A stretch of DNA of 6,683 nt. Origin: an uncultured Comamonadaceae bacterium (lineage in GTDB: Bacteria; Pseudomonadota; Gammaproteobacteria; Burkholderiales; Burkholderiaceae_C). The stretch is from contig CALMOI010000121.1 of the NCBI GenBank assembly GCA_937871735.1, forward strand, positions 1 through 6,683, in the 5' to 3' direction. Both the position numbers and the translations under genes were made by a program. Shown piece by piece: positions 1 through 5,628 of this stretch. Positions within the stretch are counted from its first letter, which is position 1. The number at the start of each line of letters is the position of its first letter. Below the pieces are notes generated by a model. That model made no database searches. It was not told the DNA's origin and saw only the letters and a program-made list of their open reading frames with translations.

Positions 1-19
1 TCGACTGAGGTTGAATTTC

Positions 20-772
20 ATGGCCCGCATTGCTTTGATCAGCGCCCTGCACGACGAACTTGCCGCCGTGCTGGCGCGATTGCCTGATGAACACCGCACG
101 GTGGTGGCGGGCCGTGAATTTTGGATTGGTCACTGGCATGGGCATGAAGTGGTGGCTGGGCTGTCTGGCATCGGCAAGGTGGCGGCGGCGACCACAGCCA
201 CGCTGCTGATTGAGCGCTTCAAGGTCGATCGCATCGTGTTCACCGGCGTGGCGGGTGGGTTGGGTGCGGGCGTGCGCGTGGGCGATGTGGTGGTGGCGAA
301 TGGCTTCATGCAGCACGACATGGATGCCTCGCCGCTGTTCCCGCGCTACCAAGTGCCGGGTTACGCCCGCGCTGTGTTTGATGCCGACCCGGCACTGACC
401 GCCGCCTTGGCGCAGGCGGTGGCAGCCACGTTGGTGGATGTGCCGCAGTTGCTAGAGCCCGGCGTGGTGGCCGAGTTTGGTTTGCACGCGCCCCGTTTGC
501 ACCAAGGGCTGCTGCTGAGCGGCGACCGCTTCGTCGCCACCACCGCTGAAAGCCAAGCGCTGCAACAGGCGCTGCCCGAGGCTTTGGCGGTGGAAATGGA
601 GGGCGCAGCCTTCGCGCAGGTGTGTCACGACTATGGCGTGCCGCTGGCCGTGGTGCGCACCATCTCAGACCGCGCCGACGACGCGGCGCACGTCGATTTC
701 ATGCGCTTTTTGCGCGCCGTGGCTTCGCGCTACAGCGTGGCGGTGCTGGAGCGCTTGTTCGCGTCGCTGTAG
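20..772 (+). CDS. mtnN: 5'-methylthioadenosine/S-adenosylhomocysteine nucleosidase
   Basis: The 250-residue protein reads as a cytosolic MTA/SAH nucleosidase, which hydrolyses methylthioadenosine and S-adenosylhomocysteine to adenine plus the thioribose sugar in methionine salvage and the activated methyl cycle. Visible landmarks are the N-terminal ISALHDEL segment with Glu13 (E. coli Glu12), SGIGKVAAA at 49-57, FTGVAGGL at 74-81, the VEMEGAA loop with Glu194 (E. coli Glu174), and RTISDRAD with Asp217 (E. coli Asp197, the general acid). The protein is about 18 residues longer than the E. coli enzyme, and the extra length falls in the middle. I chose the ATG at 20 because GAGG at 7-10 lies 9 bases upstream and the family begins right at this strand; an in-frame TTG at 11 would add three residues and leave no room for a ribosome-binding site. 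A TGA at 6-8 in another frame could end an upstream gene. The stop codon is 4 bases from that of convergent corA. A futalosine hydrolase is the main alternative in this fold. Confidence 0.93.
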   Translation: MARIALISALHDELAAVLARLPDEHRTVVAGREFWIGHWHGHEVVAGLSGIGKVAAATTATLLIERFKVDRIVFTGVAGGLGAGVRVGDVVVANGFMQHDMDASPLFPRYQVPGYARAVFDADPALTAALAQAVAATLVDVPQLLEPGVVAEFGLHAPRLHQGLLLSGDRFVATTAESQALQQALPEALAVEMEGAAFAQVCHDYGVPLAVVRTISDRADDAAHVDFMRFLRAVASRYSVAVLERLFASL

Positions 773-776
773 CCGA

Positions 777-1766
777 TCAGGTCAACCAGCCGCGCTTGCG
801 GAAGTACCACATCGGCACCAGCGCGCTGGCGACCATCAGGCCCACGGTGTAGGGATAGCTCCAGCCGCCCAGAAACTCCAGCTCAGGGAACTTCAAGTTC
901 ATGCCGTAGACGCTGGCGATCAGCGTCGGCGGCAGCAGCGCCACGCTGGCCACCGAGAAGATCTTGATGATCTTGTTTTGGTTGATGTTGATGAAGCCCA
1001 CGGTGGCGTCCATCAAGAAGTTGATTTTGTCGAACAAAAAGCCGGTGTGACTGTCGAGCGAGTCAATGTCGCGCAGCAGCTGGCGCGCGTCTTCAAACTG
1101 CTCGGCGTTGAGCATCTTGCTGCGCATCATGAAGCTGACGGCGCGGCGCGTGTCCATCATGTTGCGGCGAATGCGGCCATTCAAGTCTTCTTGGCGGGCG
1201 ATGGTGCCCAGCACTTCGCTGGCGATGGCATCGGTCACGTCACCGGACAGCACTTGCTTGCTGGCTTTTTCCAGTTCGTCGTGAACGCCTTCGAGCGTGT
1301 CGGCGGAGTATTCGGCATCAGCGTCGAACAGCTTGAGCAGCACTTCTTTGGCGTCTTCGATCAAACCGGGCGCGCGGCGGGCGCGCATGCGCAGCAGGCG
1401 AAAGACGGGCACGTCTTCATCGTGAATGGAAAACAGCACGCCCTTGCTTTTGAGTTCGGCGTTGTGCTGGTTCAAGATGAAGGCGACGCGCACTTGGCGG
1501 GGCTCGTCTGCATCAGCGATCAAGAAGTCGCTGCGGATGTGCAGCTCGCCGTTGTCTTCTTGGTAGAAGCGGGCGGATTCTTCGATGTCTTCGGCCATCG
1601 CATCTTCGGGGATGGACAGGCCGTAGTACTGTTTGATCCAACGTTTTTCTTCCAGCGTGGGCGATTCCAGATCGACCCAGATCGGTTGAAAGTGCGACAG
1701 CTCTTCCAGGGAATCGATTTCTTCCTGAAACAGTCGTCCGTTGGCGAGCGTGAAAATATTGAGCAT
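777..1766 (-). CDS. corA: CorA-family magnesium/cobalt transporter
   Basis: This 329-residue protein is a CorA-type inner-membrane divalent cation channel, which normally works as a homopentamer taking up Mg2+ (also Co2+ and Ni2+). A long acidic, helical cytoplasmic domain (about 1-265) is followed by two C-terminal membrane segments, roughly 268-287 and 304-322. The signature YGMN ends the first helix at 287-290 and is followed by a short periplasmic loop that includes PELEF. The C-terminus ends in basic FRKRGWLT, as in other CorA proteins. Length is close to the 316 residues of E. coli CorA. The ATG is well supported by AGGGAG at 1778-1773 on the minus strand, 6 bases upstream. The gene converges on mtnN with no room for a separate terminator. 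Its upstream region appears to have its own promoter and a structured leader, so it need not be co-transcribed with the phospholipase gene behind it. The match to the family is strong; the exact metal preference is inferred. Confidence 0.95.
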   Translation of the reverse strand: MLNIFTLANGRLFQEEIDSLEELSHFQPIWVDLESPTLEEKRWIKQYYGLSIPEDAMAEDIEESARFYQEDNGELHIRSDFLIADADEPRQVRVAFILNQHNAELKSKGVLFSIHDEDVPVFRLLRMRARRAPGLIEDAKEVLLKLFDADAEYSADTLEGVHDELEKASKQVLSGDVTDAIASEVLGTIARQEDLNGRIRRNMMDTRRAVSFMMRSKMLNAEQFEDARQLLRDIDSLDSHTGFLFDKINFLMDATVGFININQNKIIKIFSVASVALLPPTLIASVYGMNLKFPELEFLGGWSYPYTVGLMVASALVPMWYFRKRGWLT

Positions 1767-1772
1767 GGCTCA

Positions 1773-1778
1773 CTCCCT
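1773..1778 (-). promoter_or_regulatory. corA ribosome-binding site with a matching anti-SD in its leader
   Basis: AGGGAG on the minus strand lies 6 bases before the corA ATG and is a good Shine-Dalgarno sequence. The seven bases AGGGAGT (1778-1772) are exactly complementary to ACTCCCT at 1843-1837, which forms part of the 5' arm of the upstream leader hairpin. The site could therefore be free or sequestered depending on leader folding. The complementarity is read directly from the sequence; its use is inference. Confidence 0.6.
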
Positions 1779-1816
1779 GCAAGTTGGCGAATGGGGCGGG
1801 TGATGATGGGTTGCAC

Positions 1817-1850
1817 GCTTTCAACCCCCAAGCCAAAGGGAGTTGAAAGC
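1817..1850 (-). promoter_or_regulatory. Stem-loop in the corA leader
   Basis: Arms 1817-1829 and 1838-1850 pair over 13 positions around an 8-base loop (1830-1837). Twelve pairs are Watson-Crick. The thirteenth (1826/1841) is G-U in minus-strand RNA but a C-A mismatch in plus-strand RNA, so the structure fits a minus-strand transcript better. No T run follows on the minus strand, so it is not a standard intrinsic terminator. It lies 50 bases upstream of the corA start. A second small stem (1850-1854 with 1861-1865, 6-base loop) abuts it on the promoter side. Confidence 0.6.
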
Positions 1851-1873
1851 TACCGACTAGGGTAGGTTTCCAT
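1850..1873 (-). CDS. Candidate 7-codon leader peptide upstream of corA
   Basis: On the minus strand an ATG at 1873-1871 opens a short frame encoding METYPSR, ending in TAG at 1852-1850. GGAG at 1886-1883 lies 9 bases upstream and could serve as ribosome-binding site. The stop codon touches the base of the 13-bp leader hairpin, and the coding stretch itself contains a 5-bp stem. Short translated leader ORFs are known before magnesium transporter genes in enterobacteria (mgtL before mgtA, corL before Salmonella corA), but I see no clear sequence relationship to those. A frame this short can occur by chance, so confidence is low. Confidence 0.3.
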   Translation of the reverse strand: METYPSR

Positions 1874-1900
1874 GGCGTATAGCTCCAAAAAGAAGTGCGA

Positions 1901-1909
1901 ATTATGGCA
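1901..1909 (-). promoter_or_regulatory. Candidate extended -10 promoter for corA
   Basis: The minus strand reads TGCCATAAT from 1909 to 1901, a TGn extension followed by CATAAT (5 of 6 matches to TATAAT). No good -35 hexamer sits 16-18 bases upstream, but extended -10 promoters can do without one. Transcription would begin near 1894, giving a leader of about 128 bases that holds the short ORF and the stem-loops. The element overlaps the TAA stop codon of the phospholipase gene. Confidence 0.4.
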
Positions 1910-3125
1910 CTGCAACATGACAATCTGGTGCCAGCAGGGCCAGCAATTCGGCCTTGTGCGCCCAAGCATCGCGCTCACCCAAGGCGATCAGGGTCTGGGT
2001 GTAACCGGGCTCGAACAGCAGGTAGCTGGCCAGTGCTGCGCCGCCGCCGTGCAGCGCGCCCAGCCCACCCAGTGCGGTGCGCATGCCCCGGGGCAGGGCG
2101 CTCGAGTGGGCGTGGGCTAATGCGTCCAGTGATGCGCTGGGCTGGATGCACAGCACGTCCATCGTGCGGTAGGGCAACCGCTCGGCCACTTCGGGCGGCA
2201 GTTGGCGCAGGTTTTGGTTGATGCGCTGGGCCAGTTCCACATCGGCGCGCAAGGTGTCGTGAAACACGCTGGCCATGGCGTGACCGGCAATGCTGCCCAG
2301 TGTGGGGGCCGGGGTGGGCGCATCCAAGGCTGAAGTAGGGCCTGGCACCAGTCCCAGGCGCTGGGGTTGGCCCACGCCGATGGCGAGTACCTTCTGTGCC
2401 CCCAAGTGCAGCGCACCAGACAGCGGCGAGGTCTGCCGCATCGCGCCGTCGCCAAAGTACTCGGGCTTGCCATCGACCCACAGCGGTGTGGCCGGAAAGA
2501 TGAACGGAATCGCGCTGGAAGCCATCAGGTGTTCGATGGTGATGGGCTGAAATTCAGCGCGGCGGCCCGGGCGCATCCAAGGCGGAATTTGGCGGTGAGG
2601 TGCGGCGTGGCAAAACGTCCAATGCACGCCGCTGGTGTAGCTGGAGGCGGTGACGGCCAAAGTGTGCAGATCGCCGTTGGCCAAGGCTTGGTCGATGCCA
2701 GGCAGCGACACCGCTCGGTGCAGTGTGTCCACCAGCGGCATGTTGTCCAGCACGGCACCATAGTGCTGCGCCCGCTGCGACAGATGGAGCGCCGTGAGCC
2801 AGCGGCTGAAGCGTGCAAATCGGGGCACGTCCAGCGCGTACACGGTGGACGTGCGCAGGCCGCGCCAAAACCAAGCCAGTTCCTCAAAGGCGGCCAAGCC
2901 CCGGTGAGCGCAACTGGCCAAGTAGGTGGCGTTTAGCGCCCCAGCAGACGTGCCGATCAGCACCTTGAACGGGAAGGTCTTGGGCGCGTGGGGCAGCATT
3001 TCCAGCATGGCGGCCAGTGCCCGCAGCACGCCGACTTGGTAGGCGGTGCGCGCCCCGCCGCCCATCAGCACCAATGCGGCCAAGGGCGGTGCGTCAGGAT
3101 GCGAAGGGGCGGGCAACGGATGCAT
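1902..3125 (-). CDS. Patatin-like phospholipase family protein
   Basis: The 407-residue protein carries the full patatin signature: oxyanion-hole GGGAR at 22-26, the nucleophile elbow GTSAG at 58-62 with Ser60, and the DGA motif at 226-228 with Asp226, which form the Ser-Asp dyad of this lipid acyl hydrolase family. The LVLMGGGARTAYQVGVL stretch at 18-34 is the usual first strand plus glycine-rich turn. The region after about 270 is variable, and the substrate cannot be told; a role in phospholipid or fatty-acyl turnover in the cytosol or at the inner membrane is inference. No convincing signal peptide is visible. I chose the ATG at 3125 over an in-frame TTG at 3149; neither has a clear Shine-Dalgarno sequence. 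The gene is divergent from the transporter gene, with 74 bases between starts, and precedes corA on the same strand. The C-terminus (about 350-407) is alanine- and glycine-rich. Confidence 0.9.
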   Translation of the reverse strand: MHPLPAPSHPDAPPLAALVLMGGGARTAYQVGVLRALAAMLEMLPHAPKTFPFKVLIGTSAGALNATYLASCAHRGLAAFEELAWFWRGLRTSTVYALDVPRFARFSRWLTALHLSQRAQHYGAVLDNMPLVDTLHRAVSLPGIDQALANGDLHTLAVTASSYTSGVHWTFCHAAPHRQIPPWMRPGRRAEFQPITIEHLMASSAIPFIFPATPLWVDGKPEYFGDGAMRQTSPLSGALHLGAQKVLAIGVGQPQRLGLVPGPTSALDAPTPAPTLGSIAGHAMASVFHDTLRADVELAQRINQNLRQLPPEVAERLPYRTMDVLCIQPSASLDALAHAHSSALPRGMRTALGGLGALHGGGAALASYLLFEPGYTQTLIALGERDAWAHKAELLALLAPDCHVAVP

Positions 3126-3199
3126 GCGTAGGGATAAGGCGCTGCGCAAGCAGTGGCCGTTCAGTGGATGGTAGAGTGGGTTTTACTTCGATCTTTCCC

Positions 3200-4429
3200 A
3201 TGTCACAAGTCCTTACCCCGCAGCGCGAGCGTTGGCTGCTGCTCACGCTGGCTGGCGTGCAGTTCACTCACATTCTCGATTTCATGATCATGATGCCGCT
3301 GGGGCCACAGCTCACCCAGATGTTCAGCATCACCGACGCACAGTTCGGCTTGCTGGTGTCGGCCTACACCTTGGCGGCGGGTGCATCGGGGCTGGTGGCC
3401 TCAACCTACATTGACCGTTTTGAGCGCAAGCGCCTGCTGCTGGTGCTCTACGGTCTGTTCGGCTTGGCGACCTTGGCTTGCGGTTTGGCACCCAGTTACA
3501 TCGGGTTGATGCTGGCGCGTATCGCTGCGGGTGTGTTTGGCGGGGTGTTGTCAGCGCTGTCGCAAACCATTGTGGGCGACGCGATTCCCTTTGAACGACG
3601 CGGACGGGCGATGGGCGTGGTCATGACCTCGTTTTCGGTGTCGACCGTGGCGGGCGTGCCTCTCGGCCTATTTTTGGCCGCGCACTTGAGCTGGCACGCG
3701 CCTTTCATCGGCATTGCCGGGCTGTGCGCCGTGCTGGGCTTGCTGGCCGCGTGGTCGCTGCCGTTGATGGGCGCGCATTTGGTCGATCAAACCGGGCGCT
3801 CCATCTTGAGCAGCGTACGGCAAGTCTTGGCCGACGTGAATCATCTGAAGGCATTCGCGTTTTCTGGGCTGATGATGTTCGCGGGTTTCACGGTGATTCC
3901 GTACATCACCATCTACATGCGAGCCAACGTGGGGATGCAAGCCGAGCAGGTGCCCTACATCTACCTGTGCGGTGGCGTGGTGACGCTGTTCACAGCGCGC
4001 TTGTTTGGCCGCATGACTGATGGCTGGGGCAAGGTGCCGACCTTTCGCTTGTTGGGTGTGGCGATGCTGGTGCCGCTGATGGCCTTGACGCTGCTGGGGC
4101 CGCAGCCCTTGTGGCAGGTGCTGGTGGTGTCGACACTGCTGTTCGCGTGCATGAGTGGCCGCATGATTCCGGGGATGGCCATTGTTGCGTCAGCAGCGCA
4201 ACCGCCGCTGCGCGGCACGTTCATGACGCTCAATGCCTCGGTGCAATCGGCGGCGATGGGGCTGGCGGCGTTTGTGGGCGGCTTGATCATTCGCCGCGAT
4301 GCCCAAGGTTTGGTTGAGCATTACTGGATGTCTGCGGCGTTGGGTGCCTGTGCCAGTTTGGCCGCCGTTTGGCTGGTTGGGCGCTTGTCCTTGCATGGAA
4401 TGGGGACAACCGCCACGCCAGTTGAGTAA
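3200..4429 (+). CDS. Major facilitator superfamily transporter, DHA1-like (probable efflux permease)
   Basis: The protein has 409 residues and about twelve hydrophobic helices in two six-helix halves split by a polar loop near 190-215, the layout of the major facilitator superfamily. The loop between helices 2 and 3 carries a motif A-like DRFERKR at 72-78, and the equivalent loop of the second half carries GRMTDGWGK at 270-278. A motif C-like STVAGVPLGLFLA at 148-160 in helix 5 is typical of drug/H+ antiporters and suggests proton-driven export. The substrate is unknown. I chose the ATG at 3200 because it starts a normal 10-residue cytoplasmic lead into helix 1; the frame is open upstream to 3017 but would overlap the divergent phospholipase gene with a non-hydrophobic extension. 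No strong ribosome-binding site is visible. No transcription-factor gene is adjacent, so nothing points to an inducer. Confidence 0.9.
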   Translation: MSQVLTPQRERWLLLTLAGVQFTHILDFMIMMPLGPQLTQMFSITDAQFGLLVSAYTLAAGASGLVASTYIDRFERKRLLLVLYGLFGLATLACGLAPSYIGLMLARIAAGVFGGVLSALSQTIVGDAIPFERRGRAMGVVMTSFSVSTVAGVPLGLFLAAHLSWHAPFIGIAGLCAVLGLLAAWSLPLMGAHLVDQTGRSILSSVRQVLADVNHLKAFAFSGLMMFAGFTVIPYITIYMRANVGMQAEQVPYIYLCGGVVTLFTARLFGRMTDGWGKVPTFRLLGVAMLVPLMALTLLGPQPLWQVLVVSTLLFACMSGRMIPGMAIVASAAQPPLRGTFMTLNASVQSAAMGLAAFVGGLIIRRDAQGLVEHYWMSAALGACASLAAVWLVGRLSLHGMGTTATPVE

Positions 4430-4433
4430 AAAA

Positions 4434-4449
4434 ATTGATAGAAATCAAT
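4434..4449. promoter_or_regulatory. FNR/Anr-type operator
   Basis: The palindrome TTGATAGAAATCAA (4435-4448) matches the FNR-family consensus TTGAT-N4-ATCAA at all ten defined positions, and one further A/T pair extends each arm. It starts 5 bases after the transporter stop codon and lies 172 bases before hpf. Its centre at 4441.5 would be at -41.5 for a start near 4483, where a weak -10-like CATAGG (4472-4477) exists, or about -104 for the better promoter start near 4546. FNR and its orthologues activate genes on oxygen limitation. A role in hpf control is inference. Confidence 0.6.
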
Positions 4450-4510
4450 GAGTTGCAATCGTATCTGCCAGCATAGGTACAAGCCTTACCAGCTTGATGT
4501 GACAGCGGGA

Positions 4511-4539
4511 TTGCAATTGCGCCGCAGAGCGTGCATAGT
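4511..4539 (+). promoter_or_regulatory. Candidate sigma-70 promoter of hpf
   Basis: TTGCAA (4511-4516) and CATAGT (4534-4539) are separated by exactly 17 bases and each matches the consensus hexamers at 4 of 6 positions. Transcription would begin near 4546 and give a leader of about 75 bases. A perfect small palindrome, GGAAT-TG-ATTCC, follows at 4554-4565, just downstream of the expected start, and could be an operator or nothing. Confidence 0.45.
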
Positions 4540-4567
4540 GAACCACAGGCGAAGGAATTGATTCCCT

Positions 4568-4592
4568 AAGCCGCTCAACCCAAGCGGCTTTT
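4568..4592 (+). terminator. Terminator-like hairpin between the transporter gene and hpf
   Basis: AAGCCGCT (4568-4575) pairs perfectly with AGCGGCTT (4583-4590) around a 7-base loop, and two more T residues follow, giving a TTTT tract that begins inside the stem. It could end transcripts from the transporter gene. It also lies between the best hpf promoter candidates and the hpf start (28 bases away), so hpf mRNA must include it. The T tract is short, so termination may be partial. Confidence 0.5.
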
Positions 4593-4608
4593 CAACCCAG
4601 AGAGCAAC

Positions 4609-4614
4609 AGGAGG
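4609..4614 (+). promoter_or_regulatory. Strong ribosome-binding site of hpf
   Basis: AGGAGG lies 6 bases before the hpf ATG and is a full match to the Shine-Dalgarno core. It contrasts with ptsN, hprK, the transporter and phospholipase genes, none of which has an obvious one. The cell seems set to translate hpf efficiently whenever its mRNA is made. Confidence 0.8.
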
Positions 4615-4620
4615 CTACTC

Positions 4621-4950
4621 ATGAACCTGACGATCAGCGGTCACCACCTCGAAGTCACCCCAGCCCTGCGCACCTACGTGACCACCAAGCTTGATCGAAT
4701 CACCCGGCATTTTGACCAGGTTGTAGACGTCAAAGTGCTGCTCACCGTGGAGAAGCAAAAGGAAAAGGAAAAGCGCCAACGCGCCGAGTGCAACATCCAC
4801 GTCAAGGGAAGCGACCTGTTTGCCGAAAGCTCCAGCGAAGACTTGTACGCCGCTGTGGACGATCTGGTCGACAAGCTCGATCGCCAAGTGGTACGCCACA
4901 AGGACAAAATGCAAGACCATCACCATGATGCAGCCAAGCGCCTGATGTAA
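4621..4950 (+). CDS. hpf: Ribosome hibernation-promoting factor (short HPF, YhbH type)
   Basis: The 109-residue protein is a short HPF/YfiA family member, which binds the 30S decoding region and stops translation in stationary or starved cells; short HPF normally acts with a separate RMF protein to form 100S dimers. The start MNLTISGHHLEVTPALRTYV and the TKLDRITRHFDQVVDVKV stretch match the first helix and strand of the fold. DLYAAVDDLVDKLDRQVVRHKDK at about 74-96 is the conserved second helix, rich in basic residues that contact rRNA. The long-HPF C-terminal dimerisation domain is absent. The tail holds a short histidine run (DHHHD, 98-102). The ATG is fixed by AGGAGG 6 bases upstream. The gene has its own strong terminator, so it is probably transcribed largely apart from ptsN. 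In most proteobacteria rpoN lies directly upstream; here a transporter gene does. Confidence 0.94.
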   Translation: MNLTISGHHLEVTPALRTYVTTKLDRITRHFDQVVDVKVLLTVEKQKEKEKRQRAECNIHVKGSDLFAESSSEDLYAAVDDLVDKLDRQVVRHKDKMQDHHHDAAKRLM

Positions 4951-4972
4951 ATTCAGCACTTGGCCCCACCCG

Positions 4973-5001
4973 AGCCGCCTGGGCAACCCGGCGGCTTTTT
5001 T
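4973..5001 (+). terminator. Intrinsic terminator of hpf
   Basis: AGCCGCC (4973-4979) pairs with GGCGGCT (4990-4996), and GGG (4981-4983) pairs with CCC (4987-4989). This gives ten GC-rich pairs with one bulged T at 4980 and a CAA loop. A run of six T residues (4996-5001) follows. This is a textbook Rho-independent terminator 22 bases after the hpf stop codon, and it implies that ptsN needs its own promoter or partial readthrough. Confidence 0.9.
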
Positions 5002-5042
5002 CATGCCTGTGAGTGCAATCCATTAGCCTATGGCTCGCAGTG

Positions 5043-5048
5043 CATAAT
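5043..5048 (+). promoter_or_regulatory. Candidate -10 element of a ptsN promoter
   Basis: CATAAT matches TATAAT at 5 of 6 positions and lies between the hpf terminator and the ptsN start. No good -35 hexamer lies 16-18 bases upstream. Transcription from it would start near 5055, leaving only about 10 bases before the ptsN ATG and no Shine-Dalgarno sequence, so the message would be almost leaderless. The strong terminator upstream makes some promoter in this gap likely. Confidence 0.3.
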
Positions 5049-5064
5049 GTGTTTTTGTCCGACC

Positions 5065-5541
5065 ATGAACCGTCTTGCATCCATCCTTCCTGCCACACAA
5101 GTCCTTGTGAGCGTTGATGCCACCAGCAAGAAGCGCGCTTTTGAAGAAGTGGGCCTGCTGTTTGAAAACCTCCATGGCTTGAGCCGCGCCACCATCACCG
5201 ACAGCCTGTTTGCCCGCGAGCGCTTGGGGTCTACCGGACTTGGACATGGCGTGGCGATTCCGCACGGTCGCATCAAGGGACTTAAATCCCCGATGGCGGC
5301 GGTGTTCCAGCTTGCCCAGCCTATCGGCTTTGATGCACCCGACGAGCAGCCCGTGGGCTTGCTGATCTTCCTGTTGGTGCCCGAAGCTGCGACGCAAAAG
5401 CATTTGGAAATCCTGTCTGAAATTGCCGAGCTGCTCAGCGATATCAGCTTGCGTGAAAAAATCAAAACTGCGCCTGATGCAGCCAATTTGCACGGGTTGA
5501 TTGCCAAATGGCAGTCCGCCCACTCCGACTGGATTCACTGA
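5065..5541 (+). CDS. ptsN: PTS IIA-like nitrogen regulatory protein (EIIA-Ntr)
   Basis: The 158-residue protein is a EIIA-Ntr, the terminal phosphate acceptor of the nitrogen PTS (EI-Ntr to NPr/HPr to EIIA-Ntr). It regulates rather than transports sugar and is known in other bacteria to affect potassium homeostasis and nitrogen- or carbon-related transcription. The phosphorylated histidine is His67 in GHGVAIPHGR (60-69), matching E. coli His73. LLIFLLVP and HLEILSEIAELLSD are the usual family segments downstream. Length is near the roughly 160 residues of the family. I chose the ATG at 5065 because the family starts with a short MNRLASILP-like lead; in-frame starts at 4960 and 5047 would run through the hpf terminator or the putative -10 element. 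No Shine-Dalgarno sequence is visible. hprK follows after 87 bases on the same strand, a typical betaproteobacterial pairing. Confidence 0.95.
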   Translation: MNRLASILPATQVLVSVDATSKKRAFEEVGLLFENLHGLSRATITDSLFARERLGSTGLGHGVAIPHGRIKGLKSPMAAVFQLAQPIGFDAPDEQPVGLLIFLLVPEAATQKHLEILSEIAELLSDISLREKIKTAPDAANLHGLIAKWQSAHSDWIH

Positions 5542-5628
5542 AACCCCGCCCTGTTTCCCCGTCCATTGCGCCTCGGGGACTGCTGGGGTGCAAGCAGCTT
5601 GGATGACACGGCGACCTTCTGATTTGCC

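Noticed and set aside
633..1865. Long open frame on the plus strand across corA (410 codons)
   Set aside because: It lies antisense to the clear corA gene and overlaps the end of mtnN. Its translation has no recognisable domain; GC-rich codon bias keeps this frame open.
3126..3199. Divergent promoter region between the phospholipase and transporter genes
   Set aside because: One must exist, but I could not find convincing -35/-10 pairs on either strand; TAGAGT at 3172-3177 has no usable -35, and the CTGC-GCAA-GCAG repeat at 3142-3153 is too short to call an operator.
4501..4516. Possible sigma-54 promoter (TGACAGC, 4 bases, TTGCAA)
   Set aside because: The invariant GG of the -24 element is GA here, so the site should be inactive; the same TTGCAA fits a sigma-70 -35 with exact spacing.
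4615..5004. Minus-strand open frame covering hpf
   Set aside because: It is a mirror of the hpf coding sequence and would run through the hpf terminator; no ribosome-binding site or motif supports it.
5556..5579. Inverted repeat TCCCCG/CGGGGA between ptsN and hprK as a terminator
   Set aside because: The stem is 6 bp with a 12-base loop and no T run follows.
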